This document shows positions 1 to 7,765 of a stretch of 64,000 nucleotides of DNA, piece by piece (the first letter of the stretch is position 1; each line of letters starts with the position of its first letter). Below the pieces are notes generated by a model. It made no database searches. It worked only from the letters and a program-made list of their open reading frames with translations, and was not told the origin of the DNA. A program made the translations under genes and the position numbers. This DNA comes from Pseudomonas sp. B21-056 (GTDB lineage: Bacteria; Pseudomonadota; Gammaproteobacteria; Pseudomonadales; Pseudomonadaceae): contig NZ_CP087203.1 of NCBI RefSeq assembly GCF_026016325.1, positions 5,828,001 to 5,892,000 on the forward strand, given 5' to 3'.

Positions 1-997
1 AAGACAGCAACGCTGTTAGCAGCCCTGTACCAAGGGACGCGCCCCAAACGCCATAACCGGCGAACACGTTCAGGATCTGCGCGATGTGGTCGGTCAGGCC
101 GGCGTTCTTCAGGCCATAAACAACCAGATACATACCCAAAGAAAAAATCACCACCTGCCATGGCGCCTCTTTGAGCACCTTGCTTGTGTTGATGGCGTGA
201 CCACGAGCCGCGATGACGTAAAGAATGAATGCACAGACCGCTGCAATGGCGCTGATTGGCACCCCCAATGGCTCAATGACAAAGAAGCCGATCAGCAGTA
301 GTGCCAGCACCCACCAACCGGCTACAAAAGTCGCCCGGTCGTGGATTGCCTCGTCCGGATTGTCCAGTTGGTTGAGGTCATAGGTCTTTGGTAAATCTTT
401 GCGGAAAAACCACAGCAACATGACTAATGTCGCCGCCACGCTGACGATGTTTACCGGCACCATGATCGAAGCATATTCGTTGAAGCCGATATCGAAGTAG
501 TCGGCAGAAACGATGTTGACCAGGTTGGAAACCACCAGCGGTAAGCTCGCCGTATCGGCGATAAAACCGGCTGCCATAACGAATGCCAACGTAGCAGCAG
601 GAGAAAAACGCAGCGCCAGCAACATCGCGATCACAATGGGTGTGAGGATCAATGCTGCTCCGTCATTAGCGAACAGGGCAGACACCGCTGCGCCCAGCAG
701 GACGATAAATGCGAACAGCTTGCGGGTGCTCCCGCCTCCCCATCGGGCCACATGCAGCGCAGCCCATTTGAAAAGGCCTGCCTCATCAAGCAACAGACTA
801 ATGATAATGACCGCGATGAACGTTCCGGTAGCGTTCCAGACTATGCGCCATACCTCCGGTATGTCTGCGAGCGTAACGACACCTGCCAGCAACGCCACGA
901 TGGCACCGAATATCGCACTCCAGCCAACCCCAAGCCCCTTGGGTTGCCAGATGACAAGGACGATGGTGGCAATAAAGATCAATACGGCAATCAGCAT
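1..997 (-). CDS. arsB: Arsenite efflux permease ArsB, 3' end cut by the window edge
   Basis: Inner-membrane arsenite/antimonite extrusion permease of the ArsB family. About 332 residues are visible of a family length near 430; the C-terminus lies beyond base 1. The reading frame starts [19 protein letters not shown] and runs through repeated hydrophobic segments, including the conserved stretch [19 protein letters not shown]. It follows arsR after a 24-bp gap on the same strand, so it is the third gene of an arsC-arsR-arsB transcription unit. ArsR derepression by As(III) should control it. The call is firm; only the missing end is unknown. Confidence 0.93.
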   Translation of the reverse strand, partial: MLIAVLIFIATIVLVIWQPKGLGVGWSAIFGAIVALLAGVVTLADIPEVWRIVWNATGTFIAVIIISLLLDEAGLFKWAALHVARWGGGSTRKLFAFIVLLGAAVSALFANDGAALILTPIVIAMLLALRFSPAATLAFVMAAGFIADTASLPLVVSNLVNIVSADYFDIGFNEYASIMVPVNIVSVAATLVMLLWFFRKDLPKTYDLNQLDNPDEAIHDRATFVAGWWVLALLLIGFFVIEPLGVPISAIAAVCAFILYVIAARGHAINTSKVLKEAPWQVVIFSLGMYLVVYGLKNAGLTDHIAQILNVFAGYGVWGASLGTGLLTALLS

Positions 998-1021
998 TTC
1001 ATTAATCCGGTTGGGCGTGAA

Positions 1022-1378
1022 TCAGCTACACACGGCTTGGTTGATCGGACGGTCGTTCATGCCGCAGAGGCGCTTAGCCTCGGTTTCCAGCCATTGCTGA
1101 TTGGCGTCTACCACTTCCTTCAAAACTGCCGTCACCCACTCGGGCAAATCAGGATTCAGTCGGTAATACACCCATTGGCCTTGGCGACGATCCAACAGCA
1201 AACCGGCGGAGCGCAGCAGCGCCAAATGACGAGAAATCTTCGGCTGACTCAGGTCAAGTGCTGCCGTCAGCTCGCATACACACAGCTCACCTTCACTCAC
1301 GACAAGCAGCGAAATTTTTGCTCGGGTGTCATCCGCTAGGCACTTGAATAAGGTGGTGGGGTTCATGGGTTCTGTCAT
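1022..1378 (-). CDS. arsR: ArsR-family arsenite-responsive repressor
   Basis: Winged-helix metalloregulator of 118 residues that represses the ars operon until it binds As(III). It carries the classic ELCVCEL metal-site motif (two cysteines, about residues 31-37) next to the recognition helix segment DLSQPKISRHLALLRSAGLL. Its ATG overlaps the arsC stop codon by four bases (ATGA), which indicates translational coupling. The gene lies between arsC and arsB. A palindrome-rich promoter region at 1821-1860 is its likely operator. Confidence 0.93.
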   Translation of the reverse strand: MTEPMNPTTLFKCLADDTRAKISLLVVSEGELCVCELTAALDLSQPKISRHLALLRSAGLLLDRRQGQWVYYRLNPDLPEWVTAVLKEVVDANQQWLETEAKRLCGMNDRPINQAVCS

Positions 1379-1795
1379 AGATCCTCCAGGTGTTTGGTCT
1401 TGACCAAAACGAAGAGCTTGATGCGCTCGTGGATGTCGTGGAGCGTGTGGCGAAATGCGCCAGGATCATCGCTAGCTACTGGGTCAGGAAAATCCCAGGC
1501 AATGACTTCACCTGCACTGGGCATTGGTAGGCACTCGCTTGCGGATTTATCACAAAGAGTGATTACGTAATCGAATCGATCAGCTTGAAACTCGCTGATG
1601 GACTTGCTGTGCAGGCCCGTAGCATCGACTCCAACTGCCTCCAATGCTTGAGTCGTGCGCGGATCAACCTCTGACGGTTCAGATCCTGCGCTGAAGGCCG
1701 AAGCGCGGGTCGGTGTGCCGCAGCAAAGCCTCTGCAAGCAGGGAGCGGGCTGAGTTGGCAACGCACACGAAAAGCACTTTGATAGCAGGGCTCAT
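1375..1795 (-). pseudogene. arsC: Arsenate reductase ArsC (low-Mr phosphatase type), frameshifted
   Basis: Remnant or miscalled copy of a thioredoxin-type arsenate reductase. From the ATG at 1795 the frame gives MSPAIKVLFVCVANSARSLL, which contains the P-loop Cys-X5-Arg (CVANSAR), but it stops at 1679-1681 after 38 residues. The rest of the protein continues in the next frame: FSAGSEPSEVDPRTTQ, then the WDFPDPV loop, ending at 1375. The frames join near 1698-1702, as if two bases were lost between the codons for DPRF and AFSAG. A sequencing error is possible. As written, no product has both the catalytic cysteine and the aspartate loop. It is the first gene of the ars unit. Confidence 0.82.
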
Positions 1796-1820
1796 GGTGG
1801 AACTCGATGTATATGGAAAA

Positions 1821-1860
1821 TCGAATATACGCTTTGGCGAATATTCGGTAAAGCGAATAT
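1821..1860. promoter_or_regulatory. Divergent arsC/arsN2 promoter region with ArsR-type palindromes
   Basis: The gap between the arsC and arsN2 starts contains a perfect 10-bp palindrome CGAATATTCG at 1838-1847, flanked by further CGAATAT copies at 1822-1828 and 1854-1860. AT-rich inverted repeats in this position are typical ArsR operators. One operator could control both divergent genes. No binding data were available. Confidence 0.6.
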
Positions 1861-1936
1861 GATGTCTGCTGTTTCGGCATGTGCCCTAACGTTCCATGCG
1901 TGTCGGCATAACGGAGATGAGAGGATGGAGGGGGAT

Positions 1937-2416
1937 ATGATGATCCAGGCAACGGAAATAGCTGGAGGGCAGTCGCAGCGATTTCGCGATGCGCTGAAAT
2001 TTGCTGACCTTCCAGCAGACGATATTGATCTTCCAGGCCGAACCTTTTTTGAGTTCACACGGGATGGTGAGACTGTTGGATGGGGAGGGTTTGAAACGCA
2101 TGGGACAGATGGATTGCTGCGCTCCATGGTCGTAGAACCGGCGTACAGATCGAAAGGGGTTGGGGCTGAAGTGCTTCGAGTCATTGAAGCAATAGCTGCC
2201 GAGCAGGGAATCGCTCGATTTCATTTGCTGACAACAACTGCACCAGGCTTTTTTGAACAACAGGGCTATGCAGTAAATCAACGAGGCTCAGCGCCACCTC
2301 TGATTTCTCAAACGGAGCAGTTCAGGGGGCTTTGCCCTGGCTCGGCTTGCTACATGTACAAGGTCTTAACTTCGAAAGGTGCGATGACTGTTGCGCCTTA
2401 CGTTTTACGAGACTGA
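1937..2416 (+). CDS. arsN2: ArsN2-like GNAT acetyltransferase linked to arsenic resistance
   Basis: GNAT-fold N-acetyltransferase of 159 residues, matching the small acetyltransferases (ArsN/ArsN2) found in arsenic operons. Visible motifs are LLRSMVVEPAYRSKGVGAEVL (acetyl-CoA binding strand and Q/RxxGxG/A loop, here RSKGVG), HLLTTTAPGFFEQQGY, and the subfamily-like tail FRGLCPGSACYMYKVL. The start was set at the first ATG of a tandem ATGATG because GGAGGGGG lies just upstream at 1927-1934. It diverges from arsC across the shared operator. The substrate is not shown by the sequence; acetylation of an organoarsenical is inferred from family knowledge. Confidence 0.75.
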   Translation: MMIQATEIAGGQSQRFRDALKFADLPADDIDLPGRTFFEFTRDGETVGWGGFETHGTDGLLRSMVVEPAYRSKGVGAEVLRVIEAIAAEQGIARFHLLTTTAPGFFEQQGYAVNQRGSAPPLISQTEQFRGLCPGSACYMYKVLTSKGAMTVAPYVLRD

Positions 2417-2444
2417 AGGAGTGACTTATTCATCGTTTGAAATG

Positions 2445-2580
2445 TACCTCCAGCGCAAGCGGAGCGCGCAGGCCCTAGGATGGGCCGAAGGCTTGAGGAT
2501 GGAAGCCCGCAGGGCCAAAACCCAGCGCAGTCGGGGTTTGGTTCACGACAGCCGTACCCCAACTGGGTCAAGCCCCTAGC
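2445..2580. other. GC-rich segment of consecutive short hairpins, function unknown
   Basis: This 136-base stretch between arsN2 and the PemK-like gene contains a series of complementary arms: GGCCC/GGGCC near 2481-2496, GGCTT/AAGCC near 2500-2517, CCAAA-CCC with GGG-TTTGG near 2517-2542, and CCCA/TGGG near 2566-2575. It has no convincing reading frame. It could be a structured RNA, the end of a mobile element or a repeat. I could not assign it to a family. Confidence 0.4.
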
Positions 2581-2650
2581 GGATTCAATGTAAGTCGCCA
2601 TCGAACTACTGAGCCAGGAACCTTTGTCAGGCTTCCACTTGCCCATCCAA

Positions 2651-2675
2651 CACGTCAAAATACGATTTTGACGTG
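2651..2675. repeat. Perfect 11-bp inverted repeat just upstream of the PemK-like gene
   Basis: CACGTCAAAAT and its exact reverse complement are separated by three bases (ACG). The right arm ends 15 bp before the chosen ATG at 2691. The position suits an autoregulatory operator. It lacks a following T-tract, so it is not a good intrinsic terminator. Confidence 0.7.
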
Positions 2676-2690
2676 CCTACAGGATGTTCA

Positions 2691-3695
2691 ATGCAGACGA
2701 TCATCGTTCGCTATTTTGAAACTGTGATCGACCCAGCATCAGGCCGTGAAGTGCCTAACCTGCTGGGAACTGAATCCTACGAAGATATTCGCGAAGCACT
2801 CATCCCCGGCCTACCCACCCCGCGCCCAGGTAAGAAGGCCCCCCCGATCTTCGTCACTAAGTGCTTTTCTACCTCCCAGCACCATCGTTGGGAATTGGTA
2901 TCGGTAACCAGTACGCCCGCGAACGGGGTAGCACCGGCTATTTTTACGATTTTTATCAGGCCGGTAGACGTTTCCAGCGAGGTTTTCCTTTACCAGACGC
3001 TCAAGAAGGACAAAAACCAGACGCTGAAGAGACTGCTATGGCCTGGAACATTGGTTGAGGTCGATTATGGCTTTGTCCAGCACACAGGGCGGACTGACGC
3101 GAGCACAAAGACTAATAAGCGTTACTGCGACACGCTTCTTGCTGGTGAGATGTACAAGCGTCGATTGGCTGTAGTGGTGAAGGTTGTGTCGCCAAACCTT
3201 GTTCAGGTTGCTCCTGTGACATCCGTCACTCCATCGCCGGATGACAAATCGATCTTCCAGATATCTCAGGCCACGCTGGATAAAATGCCGCGCTATAAAT
3301 TTAGTGGCAAGTCCAGCTATGTCCTGTGCGGCAGAACAGAATCCGTTTCTATTCAGCGTCTTTTGCCTCCATTGAGCTACGGAACGAGCATCCCCATTCG
3401 CAACGTGCGCTACACGGTTAAGCTGGCGCGGAGCGAAGAGAAGCTTTTCAAAGAGGCTCTGCTGCACGCTGTGGGTGCTACCAACTATGTCCCCTACCAC
3501 CAGTTCCTTCAGGAGCAGATCAAAGCTGATCAGCTCCAGCAGGATGTTGACCGCCTCAATCGGGAGCTGGAGGCGTCCATAGCTGCCCTGGACGCGGTCA
3601 CCACAGCGGGCAACCTCGCAAAACGTTGGGCATCAGAGTGGGAGCTGGACTATGATGAAGGCCTTGAGGTTCAGCGAGAGTTGGATCGCGCCTGA
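2691..3695 (+). CDS. PemK/MazF-like domain protein with C-terminal coiled coil
   Basis: A 334-residue protein of uncertain function. Residues about 118-230 resemble the PemK/MazF fold: LLWPGTLVEVDYG, then KRRLAVVVKVVSPNLVQVAPVTSV, then a region ending SVSIQRLLPP. The first 110 residues match nothing I recognise. The last 70 (EQIKADQLQQDVDRLNRELEASIAALD) have coiled-coil heptads. ATG 2691 was chosen over an in-frame GTG at 2673 because AGGA lies six bases upstream and the GTG is inside the inverted repeat. A normal MazF is about 110 residues and has an antitoxin partner next to it; none is evident here. It may be a defence effector or a solitary PemK-like protein. Confidence 0.5.
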   Translation: MQTIIVRYFETVIDPASGREVPNLLGTESYEDIREALIPGLPTPRPGKKAPPIFVTKCFSTSQHHRWELVSVTSTPANGVAPAIFTIFIRPVDVSSEVFLYQTLKKDKNQTLKRLLWPGTLVEVDYGFVQHTGRTDASTKTNKRYCDTLLAGEMYKRRLAVVVKVVSPNLVQVAPVTSVTPSPDDKSIFQISQATLDKMPRYKFSGKSSYVLCGRTESVSIQRLLPPLSYGTSIPIRNVRYTVKLARSEEKLFKEALLHAVGATNYVPYHQFLQEQIKADQLQQDVDRLNRELEASIAALDAVTTAGNLAKRWASEWELDYDEGLEVQRELDRA

Positions 3696-3731
3696 GTCGA
3701 GCAACGTTAAATTGAAGTCCTGTCAATCTGG

Positions 3732-3761
3732 TTGACACGCGTGGCACCTTTTCTATATAAT
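3732..3761 (+). promoter_or_regulatory. Consensus sigma-70 promoter for a candidate small RNA
   Basis: Perfect -35 (TTGACA, 3732-3737) and perfect -10 (TATAAT, 3756-3761) hexamers lie 18 bp apart. Transcription should begin near 3768. No open reading frame with a ribosome binding site follows before the terminator at 3848-3874. Confidence 0.75.
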
Positions 3762-3768
3762 TTACCCA

Positions 3769-3874
3769 CATGGTCGAGCTAAGAGTGCAGGACTCCACCT
3801 CGGCGACACGGCTAATACCGTCTCCTGTGAAAGTAAAATGTTCAAAGAAACCGCCCCTCAAAGGCGGTTTTTTT
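3769..3874 (+). ncRNA. Candidate small RNA of about 105 nt
   Basis: The segment between a consensus promoter and a strong intrinsic terminator is about 105 nt and has no plausible coding frame. Such a promoter-terminator arrangement is typical of small RNAs or tRNA-like genes. I do not recognise the sequence as a known RNA family. It lies between the PemK-like gene and the convergent small gene at 4008-4295. Expression is inferred only. Confidence 0.5.
3848..3874 (+). terminator. Intrinsic terminator of the candidate small RNA
   Basis: Stem AACCGCC/GGCGGTT with a short loop is followed by an unbroken run of T (3868-3874). Confidence 0.85.
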
Positions 3875-4007
3875 GTGCCCATTGTTTACTGCTCGGAGCC
3901 CTGAGATGGAGGGTTACTCTTGAGTCCGGTTTTGCGCCAACGCCTTAGTGGTGGTGCTTCTGCCGGTCGTGGGCAGGATGCCCCGCTGATGGCGAGGCAG
4001 CTTCTGT

Positions 4008-4295
4008 TTACCAGCCCAGAATTTCTTCGACCTGTTCGGTGAGTTCTGCCCGGTCGGTAACCTTGCTCAGATCATCGCTATGAAGTGCATTTTCGGCAGC
4101 ATGGACATGTACAAGCTTCTCTTTGCCGTGCTTGTTCATAAGCTGCTCCAAGAAATAAAGGACTTCGTAGCCTTCGTCCTTGTCTACCTGCTGACGATCT
4201 TTAATACCTGCATAAGGCGAGTCGCCTTCATCTCGAGTCCAAGTGTAGGTATAGACATCGGTTTGAAGGTTTGAGCGTTTCAGTATTACAGCCAT
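4008..4295 (-). CDS. Hypothetical 95-residue acidic protein
   Basis: The frame starts MAVILKRSNLQTDVYTYTWT and ends with TEQVEEILGW. It is acidic and has no membrane segment or known motif that I recognise. The ATG at 4295 has GGAG five bases upstream, which supports it over longer extensions. It lies on the same strand as, and 363 bp downstream of, the methyltransferase gene, and is convergent with the candidate small RNA. It may belong to the same accessory island. The function is unknown. Confidence 0.6.
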   Translation of the reverse strand: MAVILKRSNLQTDVYTYTWTRDEGDSPYAGIKDRQQVDKDEGYEVLYFLEQLMNKHGKEKLVHVHAAENALHSDDLSKVTDRAELTEQVEEILGW

Positions 4296-4658
4296 GTGAA
4301 CTCCATTTGCGTGATACAGCTGATGTGGAATTGAGCGCTCCGTGCATCCAAAGGCCCCGCCTGGTAGGCGAGCATGATGGTGCTTGGGCGAGCTAATCGT
4401 GCCCCAGCTTTTGCGTAGTGTCACGGGATTAGTGGCTTCTTGCCAGCACACTTCAGATTGCTGCTAGGAGTTGGTCTTGTGAGGGCGATTGGGGATGAGG
4501 TGAAACCGTGCCTGGCATCTTAAGGATCAGAGTAGTGGGTCGCATGTCCCGTGCTGACTTTCCTATGACCCAAGTATTTAAAGGTCGGTCGTCGTCCGCG
4601 TGGAAAACTGATGTGGCATCAGCGCTAAAAGGCATCTCGAAGGTATAGGCGACTTGGT
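4296..4658. other. 363-bp gap with no supported gene
   Basis: Between the small gene ending its 5' side at 4295 and the methyltransferase stop at 4659 there is only a 60-codon minus-strand frame (4453-4635) with no ribosome site and no recognisable protein features. No strong promoter or hairpin was noticed. Confidence 0.5.
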
Positions 4659-5525
4659 CTACGATACCTTCCGGTTCAAGCCACTCTCAGGCGCTAAAAT
4701 AGTTGGCCCATAGATCATAACTTCAGAACCTTTCTTTTTTTGTTGAGCGGTATAGCTCAAGAAATATTCGTCCTGGCGATAATTGGTGTAGATATTTTTT
4801 ATCTCGCTCACGTTATCGTATGAAACGATCCAAGGCTTGTCGATACTGCCCAGCGCGTTAGCGATCTGTACGTGATCGTCGTGCACGTAGAAGTTGCGAT
4901 AGAGACCAGAGCCCTTGATGTAATAGGGAGGATCGAGATAGGTGAGGGATTTCTTTGGAAGAGCTGGGGTTATATTATTGATGAAGCCAAGAGCATCTTC
5001 ATTGTAGATTTTGATTCGATTCTTATACTTTCCAATTAATTCTATACGCTTAATAAGTTCAGGCTTATTGAAGCGAACATCCAACTTCCACTTTCCTGCT
5101 TGCTCTTTCCCACCAATAACGCCGGCTTTCAAGATGCCCGAGCGATTAGTGCGATTGAGGAAGAAGGTAGCCATGGCAAGATCCACAACTGAACAATCTT
5201 CTGGATTATCAAGTATGGCCTTAAATCTATGCCAGTTTTCCATGGTGACAGGCGTGTCAACGATAGCCTTGCTGATATCATCTGTATGATGGACTACCGA
5301 ATGCCAGAACGCGTAGATAGCCGGATCTAGATCATTGATATGTATAACTGAGGCATACTCGTGGAACATGAGTTCCAGAGCAACACCAGCTCCGCCTGCA
5401 TAGGGTTCTGCATAATGACCGTCATGTAAGCCATTCACTTCAAACACTTGCTTTATGAAGTGAGCAAATTTTCCCTTGCCACCAGGGTAGCGTAGCGGTG
5501 TAGAAAATACCCTAGAAGCGCCCAT
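4659..5525 (-). CDS. D12-class (Dam-type) DNA adenine N6-methyltransferase
   Basis: DNA methyltransferase of 288 residues. It has the D12/Dam motifs in order: FSTPLRYPGGKGKF (motif X), AEPYAGGAGVALEL (motif I, AdoMet binding) and TYLDPPYY (motif IV, catalytic DPPY). It methylates adenine in an unknown recognition site. Neighbours suggest a role in defence or self-marking: the ParB/HEPN-like gene lies 61 bp upstream on the same strand, so the two are probably co-transcribed. The region is more AT-rich than the core genes. No recognisable restriction endonuclease lies beside it, so it is either orphan or partnered by the upstream protein. Confidence 0.9.
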   Translation of the reverse strand: MGASRVFSTPLRYPGGKGKFAHFIKQVFEVNGLHDGHYAEPYAGGAGVALELMFHEYASVIHINDLDPAIYAFWHSVVHHTDDISKAIVDTPVTMENWHRFKAILDNPEDCSVVDLAMATFFLNRTNRSGILKAGVIGGKEQAGKWKLDVRFNKPELIKRIELIGKYKNRIKIYNEDALGFINNITPALPKKSLTYLDPPYYIKGSGLYRNFYVHDDHVQIANALGSIDKPWIVSYDNVSEIKNIYTNYRQDEYFLSYTAQQKKKGSEVMIYGPTILAPESGLNRKVS

Positions 5526-5586
5526 GAATCTTATCCCAGCTCGTCAAGCTGTCCATGAGAACACATGCTAGGGCATTTTCCAATGC

Positions 5587-7158
5587 TTAGCGCCAGATGG
5601 CTTCAAGCATAGGCTGGTATTCTTCCGCAATGTCCTTCAGCTCGGATGGTAGGGGGGCGCTATGAGTCCCGTGCACGAACAGGTTGAAGTGATCAACCGA
5701 TCCTGGCTGGTCATAGGAGCTGGCACGCTTGAAAATGGCCTTTGCCGCTGGGGCCGCTATTTTCTTTTCGGCTTCCAGATGTTTAACCACCGACTGAACC
5801 TTCATGACCAACTTGTCACCGCTTCCTCCACCGCGAAGTTCATTGTTAGTGTCCCAACGCAAAACTGTTTTACCTGCGTCCTTCTGCATTCTCGCGTATT
5901 CATCGCAAGTTGTTTCAATAAACACGCGAAAAGTTATTGCAACTGCGTTAGGGCACTCATCAACTCGCAGGACTGCTCTCAGCTCGTTATATATTGCGTT
6001 GATACGCGAGTTGGAAATCTTCAGCGACCAAGGGGTCAAATATTTCCTCGCTCGTGCTTGTGGTTTTGCGCGAATTCCCGGAGAAGCTGGAGGTTCAGGT
6101 TTTATATTTTCGGTGCCGTCCGGCTTGCCCGGCTTAGTCCCGCCCGATTGAGGGCCACTAGCTACACCTGGTCGAGTGCCGTTGCCACCACCTGGCTGCG
6201 CGTTAGTACCTTTTTCATCGTCAGAGTCACCGTTGCCGCCAGCGCTGTGACCGCCCCCTGTGCCCCCACCATTCGTCGTGTCCGGCTGAGCCGGTCTGAC
6301 CTTTACCTTTGCGGCTTCAGCCAAACTGTCGGGAAGTATTTCAGGTGGAATATGCCCAAGGGTAACTACCTGGTTCTCATACTTACGCACGTCGTTCACG
6401 TTGTATCCATGGGATACAAACATATCGAGCATGAACTCCAGCGCGGGCGCAATCTGATCGAGTGGCAGCTGTGGTGTCAGGGTCTTATTTTCGACTTTTA
6501 ACCGGAAGGTGTTCTGCCCGAGCGTAGACGAGAAGATCCGCGTAAGGGTCGTTACGTCGATCTCGAAGACGTCCAGAGCCGCCTTGTTCGTGAAGATGTG
6601 CTGGTTGTCGACGATCAGGTTTCTGATCTGGCGACCAATAGATTCAATGCCAGTCTGGCGTGCCCGGCGTTCGTCTCGAATGTCACTGTCCCAGCCAACC
6701 CGTCCTGCCCCCCGATTCTCGCCCGTATGCTTCAGCTCAATCCATACATCCCCGTCAGCGCGGGTAGGCACTACGCTGCATTGCAGGCTTTCAGGCACCC
6801 CATCCGTCAAACTATGATGGGCTTTTAGAAAGCCTTTATAGCCGCGATCTGCGGGACAAAGGTCGGGACGCTGAAGGAGCTTAAGGGCTGTCAGCCGGCG
6901 ATTCCCTTCAAGGACTATAAAGTTGCCGTCTTCGTCCGGTGTTACAAGCTGCAGCTCTGTAGGGTCGAGACCGTTCTCAACAATATGTTCGGCTAGGCGA
7001 AGAATTTTCTTAGCCTCCTCCGGATTGGAGAGCATCAGCTTGATCGCTTCCCGCTGATTCTGGGCGACATCGTTGCCGAATCGCACGTTCTCCTGGTCGA
7101 GCTTAATTTGATCCAGGGAGATAACGCGTATATCCCGCATCATTGCGTCAATTTTCAT
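5587..7158 (-). CDS. ParB/Srx-domain protein with Gly/Pro-rich linker and HEPN-like C-terminus
   Basis: A 523-residue multidomain protein. Residues about 8-130 form a ParB/sulfiredoxin-type domain (VISLDQIKLDQENVRF, then FIVLEGNRRLTALKLL, the GxRR-like nucleotide motif). About 290-370 is low-complexity Gly/Pro/Asn linker. The C-terminal 140 residues are helical and end HFNLFVHGTHSAPLPSELKDI, similar to HEPN-like tails seen in abortive-infection and restriction-type proteins; the HEPN call is inference. It does not look like a chromosomal ParB because it has no HTH or CTP-clamp arrangement and no parA neighbour. It is upstream of the adenine methyltransferase in the same orientation. A nuclease or ATPase activity is possible but unproven. 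Confidence 0.7.
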   Translation of the reverse strand: MKIDAMMRDIRVISLDQIKLDQENVRFGNDVAQNQREAIKLMLSNPEEAKKILRLAEHIVENGLDPTELQLVTPDEDGNFIVLEGNRRLTALKLLQRPDLCPADRGYKGFLKAHHSLTDGVPESLQCSVVPTRADGDVWIELKHTGENRGAGRVGWDSDIRDERRARQTGIESIGRQIRNLIVDNQHIFTNKAALDVFEIDVTTLTRIFSSTLGQNTFRLKVENKTLTPQLPLDQIAPALEFMLDMFVSHGYNVNDVRKYENQVVTLGHIPPEILPDSLAEAAKVKVRPAQPDTTNGGGTGGGHSAGGNGDSDDEKGTNAQPGGGNGTRPGVASGPQSGGTKPGKPDGTENIKPEPPASPGIRAKPQARARKYLTPWSLKISNSRINAIYNELRAVLRVDECPNAVAITFRVFIETTCDEYARMQKDAGKTVLRWDTNNELRGGGSGDKLVMKVQSVVKHLEAEKKIAAPAAKAIFKRASSYDQPGSVDHFNLFVHGTHSAPLPSELKDIAEEYQPMLEAIWR

Positions 7159-7594
7159 AAATTATCCATTCGGCGATTCGGTGCTGGCGCAATGATAATA
7201 CAAAGCGCGGACATAGGAGGGTCGCCGTTTCTTGGTCTATCAGCCCTTCGTAGCTGGTCGGCAACGCAGGAGCGGTGTACACCGCTTTTCTCCTCCAAAT
7301 TGGTAACATTTAGCATTGAGATTAAAAGGATAGGAGCAGAAAGGTGCGCCTGGATAATGACAATTTCAGTGAAATTACGGTGCAATTCGGAAAGTCCTGC
7401 AGCCGTCAATGAAGCGATGGTGCATGTCGCTCATCGCCGCTTCCGCCCGAAATTGCCGCTGAGCAGACCGGCGACCACGAGCTCCGATGAGGCTTCAGGG
7501 ATTTTCCGCAATGAGCTCGTCTGAGGTGAGCGCTGCACGGTGATTTAGATGTTCCCTAGCACACGAGAGGTGAGCGCATTGTGACGAGCCATCC
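7159..7594. other. Gap upstream of the ParB-like gene, no supported gene
   Basis: This stretch holds only poor open frames, including an 84-codon minus-strand frame (7155-7409) whose stop overlaps the ParB-like start but which needs a TTG start. The promoter of the ParB-methyltransferase unit probably lies here, but no clear -35/-10 pair was seen. Confidence 0.4.
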
Positions 7595-7618
7595 AAATAC
7601 AACACCAGGGTTGTATTT
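7595..7618. repeat. 9-bp perfect inverted repeat
   Basis: AAATACAAC and its exact reverse complement GTTGTATTT are separated by six bases. It stands between the ParB-like gene promoter region and the tRNA remnant. It could be a regulator or recombinase binding site. Confidence 0.5.
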
Positions 7619-7729
7619 AATCAACCGTAGCTACATGATCGTCAACCGGAAGCAATCACTATAATTCACGGGCAGTTGACCAGGGACATGACCGGACGGA
7701 CAGTACACAAACGGAAACTTTATATACCA

Positions 7730-7760
7730 CATAATGGTTCGAGTCCGTGTGGGCCCACCA
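7730..7760 (+). other. tRNA 3'-end remnant, likely island attachment site
   Basis: The bases GGTTCGAGTCC (T-arm and loop) followed by GTGTGGGCCCACCA look exactly like the last 30 bases of a tRNA gene with encoded CCA, ending at 7760. No matching 5' acceptor strand (GGGCCCA) or cloverleaf lies in the preceding 50 bases, so this is not a complete tRNA. A tRNA terminator follows directly. This is what remains when an element integrates into a tRNA 3' end. tRNA-Met is a guess from Pseudomonas gene order near davBA and rpoD. Confidence 0.6.
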
Positions 7761-7765
7761 ACTTG

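Noticed and set aside
2391..2579. 62-codon plus-strand frame after arsN2
   Set aside because: It runs through the hairpin-rich segment and has low-complexity, basic composition typical of a chance frame.
4453..4635. 60-codon minus-strand frame between the small gene and the methyltransferase
   Set aside because: No ribosome binding site and no protein-like composition.
7155..7409. 84-codon minus-strand frame overlapping the ParB-like start by ATGA
   Set aside because: It needs a TTG start, has no ribosome site and no recognisable protein features; kept only as a remote leader possibility.
7660..7665. TATAAT as a promoter -10 for the tRNA remnant
   Set aside because: No acceptable -35 hexamer was found 16-18 bp upstream.
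7685..7760. Complete tRNA gene ending at 7760
   Set aside because: Only the T-arm, acceptor 3' strand and CCA fit; no D-arm, anticodon stem or 5' acceptor strand could be folded.
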